Positions 34,570-43,761 are shown, counted from the stretch's first letter. The stretch is DNA of 64,000 nt from JACADW01 sp963747985 (GCA_963747985.1 CAVVHG010000012.1:372001-436000); one strand, 5' to 3'. The notes: generated from the sequence alone by a model not told the origin. Made by a program: numbers and translations.

Positions 34570-36297
34570 TTACCTGGCCACTCCCTCGACGATTTTGCCG
34601 TCCAGAATCACCATCGCCGGCTGGATTTCCCTGATCTGGTCTTCGGGGCAGGTCAGATAGTCCCGATCGATCACGACCATGTCGGCAAGCTTCCCCGGTT
34701 CGATGGATCCTCTGATCTTCTCCGCGAATTGCAGATATGCTGCCCAGGTCGTGTACATCCTGAGTGCCTCCTCGCGGGTGATCCTTTCTTCGGGGTGCAC
34801 CACGTTTCCGCGCACGGTCTTCCTCGTCACTGCCGTCCACAATCCCATGAAAGGATTGTAAGGGTTCACGGCCTTATTCTTGTCGTAGCCGATCATGTGG
34901 TCACTCCCACCGGCCGGGAATACCCCTGCGTCAATGTAAGAGCGCAGCGGGAAGAAGTAGCGCATGCCCTCGTAAGTGAAGACCTTTTCCAATGCCGGAC
35001 CATCCAGGTACAGCCAGGCAGCCTGGACGTCAGCCAGCACTCCCAGCTTCTTTGCGCGCCGGATCGCCTCGAGGCTCTGGAAACTGGCGTGGATGAGGTG
35101 GGACCGTGACGGTGCGATCGGCCGCTCTCGATTGAGTGCCTCCATGGCATCGAGGAAAACGTCGATGGCGCCGCCGCCCTGGCAGTGTGCGGAAAGAGCC
35201 CAGCCCTTTTCGAGCGCCGGGCGAAAGACTTCGACATACTTCTCCGGCGGAGCGAAGAGCTGACCACGGTTGGTCGGGTCAGTCTGGCCGTAGAGCTGTT
35301 TCCCGAAGGTACCATAGGGCTGCCGCTGGTAGGCGGTGCCGATGGTCATTCCGCCGTCGACGTTGACTTTGAACGCACCCCACTTCAGCCAGTCGTCGCC
35401 GGAATTCATCGCCTGGGGCGCAGCCTTGATCTCGTTTATCAAATCTGCGGCGGGGCGCGCGATATCGACCCACCAGGTCATGACCACTCGCACGGGGAGT
35501 TCGTCAGCCGACCTGAGCTTCTGGTACAGCGGCAGCTCTTCTTCAGTGACCGCCCCGTCCCCTATCGAGGTAAGGCCGGCGGCCCGGTACATATTCAGCA
35601 TCTTCTCGAGTGCGGCCACCTTCTCCTCAGCGGTGAAGCCGGCCGTCGACTTGAGCCCCTTCAGGAGTGACCTGGCATTCCGCAGAATACCGTTCGGTTC
35701 TCCGTCTGGAGACTTGACGATCACGCCCCGGGGAGGGTCGGGGGTATTCCTGTCGATGCCACACATCTTCAGCGCGTACGTGTTGACTACCAGGACGTAG
35801 CTGGCATCGAACATGACAGGATGTTCCGCGGCTACGTCGAGAACCTGCCGGGTGGGCATCGCGAGCTCCAGCAGGCGCGTCGGAAAGGTCCGCGGCACGA
35901 TGATCCACTCTCCCTTCGGCGTTATGGCTGCCTGCTCGCGAACGAACTTCTGCACGGCCGCAAAGGAGTCGAGCCTGGGGAGCGGGCCGCGCAACTCGCT
36001 CAGGCTGGCCTCACATGGGTGGAGATGGCTGTCGATCAGGCCCGGCAGCACCATTCGGCCGGCGAGGTCGATAACCCTGGTGCGCGGTCCGCGTTCGGCC
36101 CCCAGGATGGCCTGATCCTCGCCGACGGCGACAATGCGCCCGTTCTTCACGGCCACGGCCTGCCTGACAGTGAAGCCGGAATCGACTGTGACAATCTTGC
36201 CGTTATGGAGGATCAGGTCCGCGTCGGATCCGCACAAAGGAAACGCCGGCAATAGCAGAAGCGTTACGAAGAACCAGAATCGATATTGTGAGCGCAC
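34570..36297 (-). CDS. amidohydrolase family protein (YtcJ-like), exported
   Basis: A 575-residue metal-dependent amidohydrolase of the amidohydrolase_3 type. Signal peptide: VRSQYRFWFFVTLLLLPAF. Motifs: DLILHNGKIVTVDSGF, LAGRMVLPGLIDSHLHP with the HxH metal pair, ALSAHCQGGGAIDVFL, HLIHASF, FPAGGSDHMIGYD with the late Asp, and SIEPGKLADMVVIDRDY. Substrate unknown. The frame is open to 36372, which would overlap the upstream lactonase gene; the GTG at 36297 has GAGG upstream and gives a normal signal peptide. It lies between the lactonase-like gene and the DUF3052 gene in one minus-strand run. Confidence 0.85.
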   Translation of the reverse strand: MRSQYRFWFFVTLLLLPAFPLCGSDADLILHNGKIVTVDSGFTVRQAVAVKNGRIVAVGEDQAILGAERGPRTRVIDLAGRMVLPGLIDSHLHPCEASLSELRGPLPRLDSFAAVQKFVREQAAITPKGEWIIVPRTFPTRLLELAMPTRQVLDVAAEHPVMFDASYVLVVNTYALKMCGIDRNTPDPPRGVIVKSPDGEPNGILRNARSLLKGLKSTAGFTAEEKVAALEKMLNMYRAAGLTSIGDGAVTEEELPLYQKLRSADELPVRVVMTWWVDIARPAADLINEIKAAPQAMNSGDDWLKWGAFKVNVDGGMTIGTAYQRQPYGTFGKQLYGQTDPTNRGQLFAPPEKYVEVFRPALEKGWALSAHCQGGGAIDVFLDAMEALNRERPIAPSRSHLIHASFQSLEAIRRAKKLGVLADVQAAWLYLDGPALEKVFTYEGMRYFFPLRSYIDAGVFPAGGSDHMIGYDKNKAVNPYNPFMGLWTAVTRKTVRGNVVHPEERITREEALRMYTTWAAYLQFAEKIRGSIEPGKLADMVVIDRDYLTCPEDQIREIQPAMVILDGKIVEGVAR

Positions 36298-36344
36298 GGA
36301 TGACCTCACTTCCCGGTACGGCACTGCCAGTGCATGACAAGCAT

Positions 36345-37523
36345 CTATCGGACCGGGACAAACTTCACGCATACCGGCCGGCTCAGCCGGAGCGACTGCC
36401 CTGTGGCGCTGAGCTTGCCGGTCGTTGCGTCGATCCGGAAGACGACCAGGTTGTCGGAATCCTGATTGGCCGCGATCAGGATCGAACCGGTCGGGTCGAT
36501 CCCGAAGTTACGCGGCACTTTTCCCTGAGTCGACACGTGCTCGACAGGCGTGAGCGTTCCTTTGACCTGATCGACGGAAAACACGGCGATGCTGTCATGC
36601 CCGCGGTTGGATCCATACACAAACTTGCCCGTGGGATGCACGTGCACATCAGCGGTGTCGTTCCGGCCTGAAAATCCGGCCGGCAGAGTTGAGATTGTCT
36701 GGATCTCCGTGAGGACTCCGCGGGCGGCATCCCATGTGAAGGCGGTGATCGTGGATCCCATCTCGTTGATGACGTATGCGAATTTCCCGTCCGGGTGGAA
36801 ATCGAAGTGACGGGGCCCGGAGCCGGGATTCACACGCGCGAAAGGAGGGTCGTTGGCAGTCAGCGAACCCTTGGCCGGATCGAAGCGGTAGACCAGCAAC
36901 TGATCCAGGCCCAAATCGGCGGCTACCGCAAAGCGATTGTCGGGCGAGACGTTGATGGAGTGCGCGTGCGGTTGCTTCTGCCGCTGGGGATTTGCGCCCG
37001 AACCGGTGTGCTGGATGAAGGCGGAGGCTTCCCCCAGGCTCCCATCCTGCTTGATCGGCAGCACGGCGACACTCCCGCTGCCGTAGTTCGCCACGAGCGC
37101 GTCCCGGCCGGACTTATCGACGCTGACGTGGCAGGGTCCCACGCCCACCGTGGAAACCTTGTTCAACAGAGTCAGGCTGCCGGTGTGAGGGTCGAGCTCA
37201 TAGGCGTTGGCAGCGCCGCTCTTCTTGCCCTCAAAGTTGAAGATCTCGCTCACCGCGTAGAGATGGCGCCCGTCCGGGGCGATGGCCAGGAATGAGGGAT
37301 CCGGGGCTTTGGCCGCGAGGCCCGGGGCTGTCAATTTGCCCGCCGCGACGTCAAGCCGGCAGAGGTAGATCCCCTCGCTCCCCCTGTTCGTGTAGGTCCC
37401 GATGTAGACGAAGTAGTCACCGCCCGCTGCCGGCTGCGGGGCAGCGTGCGACTTCAGCGCCGCCGGTTGGAGAAAAACCACGACAAAAGCAAGTACAAGC
37501 AAAGCACGCAAAGTTGTCCTCAT
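36345..37523 (-). CDS. lactonase family protein (6-phosphogluconolactonase-like beta-propeller), exported
   Basis: A 392-residue protein with a Sec signal peptide (LLVLAFVVVFLQPAALKSHAAP). The seven-bladed propeller of the YbhE/Pgl type is shown by VYIGTYTNRGSEGIYLCRLD, SFLAIAPDGRHLYAVSE, GVGPCHVSVDKSGRDALVANYGSGSVAV, PHAHSINVSPDNRFAVAADLG, GSGPRHFDFHPDGKFAYVINE and KVPRNFGIDPTGSILIAANQ. Cytoplasmic homologues hydrolyse 6-phosphogluconolactone; an exported one more likely hydrolyses an unphosphorylated sugar lactone made by the neighbouring oxidoreductases. ATG at 37523 has AAAGGAAG six bases upstream and is preferred over the frame start at 37571. Confidence 0.87.
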   Translation of the reverse strand: MRTTLRALLVLAFVVVFLQPAALKSHAAPQPAAGGDYFVYIGTYTNRGSEGIYLCRLDVAAGKLTAPGLAAKAPDPSFLAIAPDGRHLYAVSEIFNFEGKKSGAANAYELDPHTGSLTLLNKVSTVGVGPCHVSVDKSGRDALVANYGSGSVAVLPIKQDGSLGEASAFIQHTGSGANPQRQKQPHAHSINVSPDNRFAVAADLGLDQLLVYRFDPAKGSLTANDPPFARVNPGSGPRHFDFHPDGKFAYVINEMGSTITAFTWDAARGVLTEIQTISTLPAGFSGRNDTADVHVHPTGKFVYGSNRGHDSIAVFSVDQVKGTLTPVEHVSTQGKVPRNFGIDPTGSILIAANQDSDNLVVFRIDATTGKLSATGQSLRLSRPVCVKFVPVR

Positions 37524-37552
37524 ATTCTTCCTTTCAATGCCGAAGCATTGCT

Positions 37553-38662
37553 TCAGGCAGGCTTCACCCATCTGTGCTCGCGGGACCCCAGATACATGGC
37601 TTCCATGACGCTGACACGGGCCGCTGCCTCGCGAGGGCTCACCAGCGGAAGGTCCTTCCTGCCCCTGACCGCCTCAACGAACATGTCCATCGGCTGCGGA
37701 AAAGCAGGAGGCAACTGCTTCCATGGTTTCTTGCCATCCGCCCCGTCGACCTTCTTGCTCTTGTAGTACACCTCGTCGTTGAGCAACATGGCGAACCCCT
37801 CGGTGCCGCTCACCATCAGTGTGACGGGATTTGCCAGGTCAACCCAGCCTGCCGCCAGCGTTCCGGTGACACCGTTCGCAAACCGGATCAGCGCCTCGCC
37901 CGATTCGTCGCAGTCGCCGTAGCGCCTGGTTACAGCCTTGATATCGGCCGTTACGGACCCGATGTCTCCCAGGAGCCACATCAGGATATCCAGTGCGTGC
38001 GTTCCCAGGTCCCCGAAACCTCCGACACCGGCGATCTTCGGATCGGCCATCCAGCGCCACTCCTTGTCGAACCAGCCGCCGAGGGAACCTTCGTGGCAGT
38101 TGGAGGCGCGGACCCTGGTTATCTTTCCGAGGGACCCCTGCTGGATCTCGCCCTTGACGAAGAGGTTGATCGGCAGCGTGCGCATAAAGTAGCCGGTGGT
38201 GAAGATCAGGTGGGCCTTCTCGATGGCGTCGGCCATCGCCCGGCTCTCCTTTGCGTTTACGCCCAGGGGCTTTTCCACGAACATATGTTTGCCGGTTCCC
38301 GCCGCAGCCATTACCAGCTCGTGGTGGCGGTTCGTCTCAGAGCAGATGACTACACCGACGATCTCCTTGTCGGACCAGATGTCCGCAGGCTTCACCGCAA
38401 CTGCCGCTTTCAATTCGCCTGCACACTTCGCTGCCCTGGACTCATCGTGATCCCAGACGCGCTTCACCCTGACATCTTTGCGACCGTTCAGGAGCTTGAT
38501 GAAGCCCGGAGTGTGAATGTGAGCGCACCCGACCAAAGCCAGAGTGACCGAATTGTCTTCCCGGGCGATTGCCTGAACATGACTCTGAAGGCGGCTCGAC
38601 ATCGCCCCACCTGCAGCGCCGGCCGCGGCCATGAAGGTTCGTCTTGTGATCTTCTTGCTCAT
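37553..38662 (-). CDS. Gfo/Idh/MocA family oxidoreductase, Tat-exported
   Basis: A 369-residue protein. Tat signal at residues 4-30 (KITRRTFMAAAGAAGGA). The NAD(P)-binding part has LALVGCAHIHT and VVICSETNRHHELVMAAA, and the family motif EKP is intact in HMFVEKPLGVNAKES. The substrate domain contains GGFGDLGTHALDILMWLLG with the catalytic-type histidine. Such enzymes oxidise sugars or inositols, often the C3 hydroxyl, using tightly bound cofactor when periplasmic. It is 29 bases upstream of the lactonase gene, suggesting a sugar-oxidation operon continuing to the amidohydrolase and DUF3052 genes. Confidence 0.9.
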   Translation of the reverse strand: MSKKITRRTFMAAAGAAGGAMSSRLQSHVQAIAREDNSVTLALVGCAHIHTPGFIKLLNGRKDVRVKRVWDHDESRAAKCAGELKAAVAVKPADIWSDKEIVGVVICSETNRHHELVMAAAGTGKHMFVEKPLGVNAKESRAMADAIEKAHLIFTTGYFMRTLPINLFVKGEIQQGSLGKITRVRASNCHEGSLGGWFDKEWRWMADPKIAGVGGFGDLGTHALDILMWLLGDIGSVTADIKAVTRRYGDCDESGEALIRFANGVTGTLAAGWVDLANPVTLMVSGTEGFAMLLNDEVYYKSKKVDGADGKKPWKQLPPAFPQPMDMFVEAVRGRKDLPLVSPREAAARVSVMEAMYLGSREHRWVKPA

Positions 38663-38868
38663 CTCGAGTTTCCTCGCGCCTGCTTTTCTCTGCTGCAGCA
38701 GTTCCGGATCCTGGTTGAGGCCATCCCTCCCACCCTGGATCCGTCCACTGTCTGTCCATTCCTACATCAACCGTGCCCTGCGTTCAAGTAATAGCGCTTT
38801 GCAGGGGCATTGCGATGTCCGCCCCTATGCTGTGATAATGGCCGGGTCCTTAGTGGAGGCGGAAAGTC

Positions 38869-40119
38869 ATGACAAGTGACGGCAGGGGATTCAAGGCGGT
38901 AGATTTCCGGGCAGGGATCGGGCGGCGGGAGTTCATGACCGGCGCCGGAGTGGCGGCAATGAATTTTTCCATCGTCAAGCCGGAATCGGTCCGTGGGTCG
39001 CAGGCCAACTCAAAGATCACGGTAGGATTGTCCGGCTGCGGGACCCGGGGCACATGGATTGCCGGCCTTTTCATGAAGCACGGGGGTTTTCAGATCGTCG
39101 CAGGCAGCGATTATTTCGAGGACAAGGTCAACGCCTTCGGCGAGAAGCTGCAGGTGGAATCCGGGCGTCGCTACACCGGGCTCTCAGGCTACAGGAAGAT
39201 GCTCGAGTCGAAACCGGATGCGATCGCGGTCGAGAGTCCGCCCTGCTTCCATCCTGAGCAGGCAGCGGCTGGTGTCGATGCCGGGGTGCACGTCTTTCTG
39301 GCCAAACCGGTCGCAGTTGATGTCCCGGGTTGCCGGACAGTCGAGGAGAGCGCCAGGAAGGCGACGGCGGGAAAGCGCTGCTTCCGCGTCGATTTCCAGA
39401 CCCGAATGGAACCCAACTATCGCGAGGCGGTGAAGCGTGTGCAGGGGGGCGACATAGGTGCGATCATCAGCGGGGAAGCCCTGTATGTCTGCGGCCCGAC
39501 CTGGGGAGGCCAGGGCCAGTTCCTGCGTGCTGACCCGACCAATCCCGAAAACCGCCTGCGAGCCTGGGGACTGGACCGCGCGCTTTCCGGCGACATCATC
39601 ACCGAGCAGAACATCCACGCGCTTGACGTCGCCACCTGGATACTGGACGCGCACCCGGTGCGCGCGTACGGTACCTGCGGGCGAAAAGGGCGGGATGTCG
39701 GCGATTGTGGCGACTATTTCTCCGTTATTTATACATTCCCGGATGACGTCGTCGTCACTTTCCATTCCAAGCAATACGGGCTGGGCGTCGACGACATCGG
39801 CTGCCGGATGTACGGCACGGATGGGACGATCGATACTCACTATTTCGGCGAGGTGAATATCAAGGGAAAAGTGCCTTATGATGGTGGCAGGACAGAGAAT
39901 ATCTACCAGAAGGGCGCCGAGCGCAACATAGCCGCGTTTTACGACAGCATCATGCAGGGTGACTTCTCGAACGTGACGGCCTCTTCCAGCGTGAGAAGCA
40001 ACCTGACCACCATTCTGGGCCGCACGGCCGCCTATCGACGAGCTGATGTTACCTGGGACGAGATGATGAAGGCCGAGGAGAGGATGGCGCCGAATCTTAA
40101 AGGACTAAAGGAACTGTAA
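38869..40119 (+). CDS. Gfo/Idh/MocA family oxidoreductase, Tat-exported, EKP variant
   Basis: A 416-residue protein with a Tat signal (IGRREFMTGAGVAAMNF). VGLSGCGTRGTWIAGLFMKHGG is the nucleotide-binding glycine-rich loop, and DAIAVESPPCFHPEQAAA precedes HVFLAKPVAVDVPG, where the usual EKP reads AKP; the Lys is kept and the Glu is lost. DIITEQNIHALDVATWILDAHPVRAYGTCGRKG contains the substrate-domain His. Divergent from the other Gfo/Idh gene and followed 51 bases later by a Tat-exported TIM-barrel protein. Likely a periplasmic sugar dehydrogenase; substrate not predictable. Confidence 0.88.
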   Translation: MTSDGRGFKAVDFRAGIGRREFMTGAGVAAMNFSIVKPESVRGSQANSKITVGLSGCGTRGTWIAGLFMKHGGFQIVAGSDYFEDKVNAFGEKLQVESGRRYTGLSGYRKMLESKPDAIAVESPPCFHPEQAAAGVDAGVHVFLAKPVAVDVPGCRTVEESARKATAGKRCFRVDFQTRMEPNYREAVKRVQGGDIGAIISGEALYVCGPTWGGQGQFLRADPTNPENRLRAWGLDRALSGDIITEQNIHALDVATWILDAHPVRAYGTCGRKGRDVGDCGDYFSVIYTFPDDVVVTFHSKQYGLGVDDIGCRMYGTDGTIDTHYFGEVNIKGKVPYDGGRTENIYQKGAERNIAAFYDSIMQGDFSNVTASSSVRSNLTTILGRTAAYRRADVTWDEMMKAEERMAPNLKGLKEL

Positions 40120-40170
40120 AATCCGCATCTCAGACTTGAAATTCGAGTTCTGCACCATGGAGCTGAACAG

Positions 40171-41046
40171 ATGGAAACGGGGAAGATCTCGCGTCGGGAG
40201 TTGATTGTGAAGGGAGCTCAGGCTGCCTCTGCCGGAGTGGCGGGGGTTGCCTGGCTGCAGGCAAAGGCCACGCAGACCGGCTTCAAGATAGGCGCATGTG
40301 ATTGGACTCTGGGAAAGCGCGCGGATCCGGCCGCGCTGATCATGGCTAGAGGGCTGGGATTGGATGGAGTCCAGGTGGACCTGGGGGGACCGAAGAACGG
40401 CATGCCCGTTCTCAAACCGGAGGTTCAGAAACTCTACCTGGAGACGGCCGCAAAGCAGCAGGTAGAGATCGGTTCACTCGCGATCGGCTCGCTGAACGAT
40501 TTTCCTTACAAGAGCGACCCGTTGGCCGAGCAGTGGGTCTCCGGGAGCATCGACGCCTGCAAGGCGCTCGGAGTAAAGGTCGTACTGCTGGCATTCTTTG
40601 CCAAAGGTGACCTGCTTAACGATCCGGAGGGAGTTGCGGCCGTTGTTCAGCGACTCAGGAAGGTGGCGCCGAAGGCGGAAAAGGCCGATGTGACTCTTGG
40701 GTTTGAAAGCTGGCTGAGCGCGGAACAGCACCTGGATATCCTGAGCCGTGTCGGGTCGCCTGCGGTCAAGGTCTACTATGATGTTGCCAACTCGCAAAAG
40801 CAGGGCTACGACATCTACAAAGAGATCCGGGTACTGGGAAAGAACATCTGCGAGTTTCACGCCAAGGACTATGATGATCTTTACGGCAGGGGGTCAATTG
40901 ACTTCAAGCGGGTGCGCCTTGCGATGGATGACATCGGGTACCGCGGCTGGCTGCACATGGAAGGGACCAAATTGCCTCTTGGCCTCGAGGAGAGCATCAA
41001 GTACGACGAACGGTACCTGAGGAGTATCTTCCCGCGCGAAGTTTAG
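40171..41046 (+). CDS. sugar phosphate isomerase/epimerase (xylose-isomerase-like TIM barrel), Tat-exported
   Basis: A 291-residue protein of the AP_endonuc_2 fold. Tat signal KISRRELIVKGAQAASAG. The barrel shows FKIGACDWTLG, GLDGVQVDLGG, LGFESWLSAEQHL with a metal Glu, VKVYYDVANSQKQGYD with Asp, ICEFHAKDY with His, and GWLHMEGTK with Glu, consistent with an intact divalent-metal site. Homologues include 3-keto-glycoside-processing and inosose-type enzymes. Together with the upstream Gfo/Idh gene it forms an exported oxidation/isomerisation pair. Confidence 0.87.
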   Translation: METGKISRRELIVKGAQAASAGVAGVAWLQAKATQTGFKIGACDWTLGKRADPAALIMARGLGLDGVQVDLGGPKNGMPVLKPEVQKLYLETAAKQQVEIGSLAIGSLNDFPYKSDPLAEQWVSGSIDACKALGVKVVLLAFFAKGDLLNDPEGVAAVVQRLRKVAPKAEKADVTLGFESWLSAEQHLDILSRVGSPAVKVYYDVANSQKQGYDIYKEIRVLGKNICEFHAKDYDDLYGRGSIDFKRVRLAMDDIGYRGWLHMEGTKLPLGLEESIKYDERYLRSIFPREV

Positions 41047-41238
41047 GCCCGGGAGGGTCGGAGAAGCTGTGCAAGTGTCACAGGCTTCGACACAGTCCCC
41101 ATGGTTTCTCTGCCGCTCCTTCGACGCTCGGAGTATCGTCATTCTCGATCTCTAACCCGGCTAATTCATGAAGCATCCGGGAGAAGGGGATTTGGGATAC
41201 GGATGAACGCGGATCGAAAATGGTGATTCGATCCGCGT
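41047..41238. other. intergenic, no gene recognised
   Basis: About 190 bases after the isomerase stop and before repeat copy B. No coding frame with motifs, no clear terminator. The whole gap to the next gene (41047-41627) is otherwise filled by the repeat. Confidence 0.4.
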
Positions 41239-41527
41239 GCGGAGCTGGCACCTTCGGTGCGGCAATAGCTCGGCCAGCGTTTCCCCGTGTCCGCAAATGC
41301 TTCCTTCCCGCTGATTCATGAATAATCCCCGCTAAGGCCGGGCCTGGGGGCTGCCGCCTCTTCGAGGCTGGTCTGGACATCATCGGAGACTTTGTGCTTC
41401 GATCTGGCGGGCAAAGCAACCAGGCGCGAAGCGCCGGAAGCACCGGGCCGTGCGCGTGAGCGCTTGGTTGCTATCGGCAGACAGAAACGGAGGCCCAAAG
41501 GGCCGATGCGCCTGAATCGAATGATTT
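41239..41527 (-). repeat. dispersed hairpin-rich repeat element, copy B (inverted)
   Basis: Read on the minus strand from 41527 it gives AATCATTCGATTCAGG, GGCCCTTTGGGCC, GCGCTCACGCGC, CCGGCGCTTCGCGCC, AAGCACAAAG, CCAGCCTCGAAGAGGCGGCAG, CCGGCCTTAGCGGGG and finally GCCGCACCGAAGGTGCCAGC. These are the modules of copy A (32988) in the same order. The core is 41348-41527; the part from 41239 to 41348 matches copy A only in patches. Confidence 0.8.
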
Positions 41528-41627
41528 GCATGACGGATGCTTTGGATGCAGGACTGGAGCGCGCCCGCACGGACTCAAACCGTGACAGGCGGCGTGCTAG
41601 CATTACGATGTTGACACGGGTGCGTTG

Positions 41628-42956
41628 ATGGGAGCTCCGGAAGCGAAACACAAGCCGTCGCACTCCAGGTCGCTGACCGCCGAGGTCAAGTACCGCCTCC
41701 TGCTGCAGATGTCCGAGAAGATTGTCGGGACACTGAAGCTCGACGAAATCCTCGATCATCTCCTTGATACCGTGCGCCTCGTGGTTGCGTACGATGCCGC
41801 CGGTATTTTCATACTCAGCCGGACGGGCCTGACGTTGAGGCGGGGCCCCCTGAAGGACGTTGTTGCGGGGATGGCACTCCGCGGCTTCGACAACCGGCTG
41901 CCTGGAAGCGATCCAATGCTGAAGTCCGGCAAAGGGATAGTCGGAGCCGTCATTCGGACGGGGAAGAGCATTGTTTGTCCGGATGTCCGGCTCGACAGGC
42001 GCTACATCAAAGGGCGAGAACAGACCCTGTCGGAGATCGCGGTGCCTGTCGTTTTGAATGGCCATGTAATCGGCGCCCTCAACCTTGAAAGCGACCAGGT
42101 CGGGACTTACACTGAGACGGACGTCGAGATGCTCCAGTTCTTCGCAAATGCGGCGGCCATCTCGATCGAGAGAGCAGTCCTTCACCAGCGCCTCCTCGAG
42201 AAGAAGGTCCTGGAAACCCAGCTTGAAATTGCCCGGGAGGTCCAAACCAGCCTCCTCCCCAAGGCTCCGCCTCAAATCCCGGGTTACGAAGTCGCAGGAT
42301 TGAACCTGCCCGCCTACGAGATCGGCGGCGACTATTACGATTTCATCCCTTTCCCGAACGGGCATTTCGGTCTCACCGTCGCCGACGTTTCGGGCAAGGG
42401 TATTCCCGCGGCGCTCATAATGGCGACCTTTCGCGCGGTTCTCCGGACGCAGGTTCGCACTGATTTCGAACTCCCTCACATCATGCAGTCGATAAACCGG
42501 CTCCTGGCCGATTGGATCGGCGTTTCGGGATTCGTTACCGCGGTCTACGGAATCCTCGATCCGGTGGCGGGCACTTACATATATGCGAACTGCGGACACA
42601 ATCCGCCGGTCTTGCTGCGCTCCGACGGCGGCGTCGAGACATTGACCCGGGGCGGTGCAGCTCTGGGGATCCTGCCCCTCGAAGAGTACGAGACGGCAGT
42701 TGTGTCACTGGCCCCGGGCGACACGCTCGTACTTTTTACCGACGGCGTGGTCGAGGCCGCGAACGCCGACGGGGAAGAGTTCGGTCCCGAACGACTCATC
42801 GAGGTGCTCAAACGAACATCGGGCTCGGTCGTGCAGAAGATGATCAGGGCGGTTGTGAGGGAGACACGGGCACACTCGCGCCGGCACGGCTACAACGATG
42901 ACTTTACCATCGTGATCCTCAAGCGCGAATCCACCCCGCCGGCCGGCGGACGGTGA
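41628..42956 (+). CDS. GAF domain + PP2C-type SpoIIE phosphatase (RsbU-like)
   Basis: A 442-residue cytoplasmic regulator. A GAF domain at about residues 25-180 (LDEILDHLLDTVRLVVAYDAAGIFIL, ALNLESDQVGTYTETDVEMLQFFA) is joined by a coiled coil (LLEKKVLETQLEIAREVQTSLLP) to a SpoIIE PP2C domain at about 200-435. Metal-binding aspartates are visible in YEIGGDYYDF, VADVSGKGIPAALIMA, VLFTDGVVEAAN and HGYNDDFTIVIL. It would dephosphorylate an anti-anti-sigma factor in partner switching; no such partner is encoded nearby. The ATG at 41628 follows an in-frame TTG. A terminator follows the gene. Confidence 0.92.
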   Translation: MGAPEAKHKPSHSRSLTAEVKYRLLLQMSEKIVGTLKLDEILDHLLDTVRLVVAYDAAGIFILSRTGLTLRRGPLKDVVAGMALRGFDNRLPGSDPMLKSGKGIVGAVIRTGKSIVCPDVRLDRRYIKGREQTLSEIAVPVVLNGHVIGALNLESDQVGTYTETDVEMLQFFANAAAISIERAVLHQRLLEKKVLETQLEIAREVQTSLLPKAPPQIPGYEVAGLNLPAYEIGGDYYDFIPFPNGHFGLTVADVSGKGIPAALIMATFRAVLRTQVRTDFELPHIMQSINRLLADWIGVSGFVTAVYGILDPVAGTYIYANCGHNPPVLLRSDGGVETLTRGGAALGILPLEEYETAVVSLAPGDTLVLFTDGVVEAANADGEEFGPERLIEVLKRTSGSVVQKMIRAVVRETRAHSRRHGYNDDFTIVILKRESTPPAGGR

Positions 42957-42990
42957 ATTCGTGCGACCAGTTGACGACTTGTCGGATCTG

Positions 42991-43015
42991 AAAAAGGACT
43001 GATCAATCCTTTTTT
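42991..43015 (+). terminator. AT-rich hairpin terminator after the SpoIIE phosphatase
   Basis: AAAAAGGA (42991-42998) pairs with TCCTTTTT (43008-43015) around a nine-base loop, with one more T after it. U-rich on either strand. It lies 35 bases after the stop. Confidence 0.65.
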
Positions 43016-43175
43016 GTTCAGCCTGGGAATTGACCGGATGTCCTTGATTCGAGAGTTGCTGGCTTAATCCGTTGCCTGAAATCAGGAAGGCATTGATAAT
43101 AATCTGGATCAAATAGTCCACTAATGATATCCTAGCGGTTGTCCCTGCGGATGCCGAGGGACGGAGGGGAGGAAT

Positions 43176-43733
43176 ATGACCAAGGCAACATCAGTCCTCA
43201 GACACGAGCATGAGGCAATACTCAGGATGCTGGACGTTGCGGATGAGGTGAGTCGCCGTGTCGAACGTGGTGTGGCGGTGGCACCCGAAGTGTTTTTCGG
43301 GCTGGCGGAGTTCTTCCGGCTCTTTGCCGACAAGTGCCATCATGGGAAGGAAGAAGACCTTCTTTTCCCGGCGATGGAGAGCAAAGGCATTCCACGTCAG
43401 GGAGGGCCGGTCGGTGTCATGCTCATTGAGCACGATCAGGGTCGGGCCTACGTGGGAGAAATGGCCGTTGCTTCGGAGGAGATTGGCAAAGGGAACGCTG
43501 CGGCAGCGCGCCGCTGGGTCTCTGCCGCGCGCGGGTACTCGGATCTTCTGCGCGCGCACATTCAGAAGGAGAACAACATCCTCTTCGTGATGGCGGAACG
43601 TATCCTCTCGGACGACGAGCAGGCGGAGCTTGCCCGCGGTTTCGAAAGGGTCGAGATCGACAAGATGGGACCAGGGACTCATGAACGCCTCCACGCGATG
43701 ATGGACAAGCTGGTGGCCGACATTCTCGGGTAG
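43176..43733 (+). CDS. hemerythrin/HHE-domain protein
   Basis: A 185-residue four-helix protein. Candidate di-iron ligands are spaced as in HHE domains: LRHEHEAILRML, DKCHHGKEEDLLFPAME, IEHDQGRAYV and LRAHIQKENNILFVMAE. Such proteins bind oxygen or nitric oxide or act in iron-sulfur repair and peroxide handling. ATG with GGGAGG upstream. It is followed 28 bases later by a NapH-like Fe-S membrane protein, and a nitroreductase lies further on, so a redox or NO-stress role is plausible. Confidence 0.88.
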   Translation: MTKATSVLRHEHEAILRMLDVADEVSRRVERGVAVAPEVFFGLAEFFRLFADKCHHGKEEDLLFPAMESKGIPRQGGPVGVMLIEHDQGRAYVGEMAVASEEIGKGNAAAARRWVSAARGYSDLLRAHIQKENNILFVMAERILSDDEQAELARGFERVEIDKMGPGTHERLHAMMDKLVADILG

Positions 43734-43761
43734 TCCTGCATCTGGACCTGTGAGGATTATC

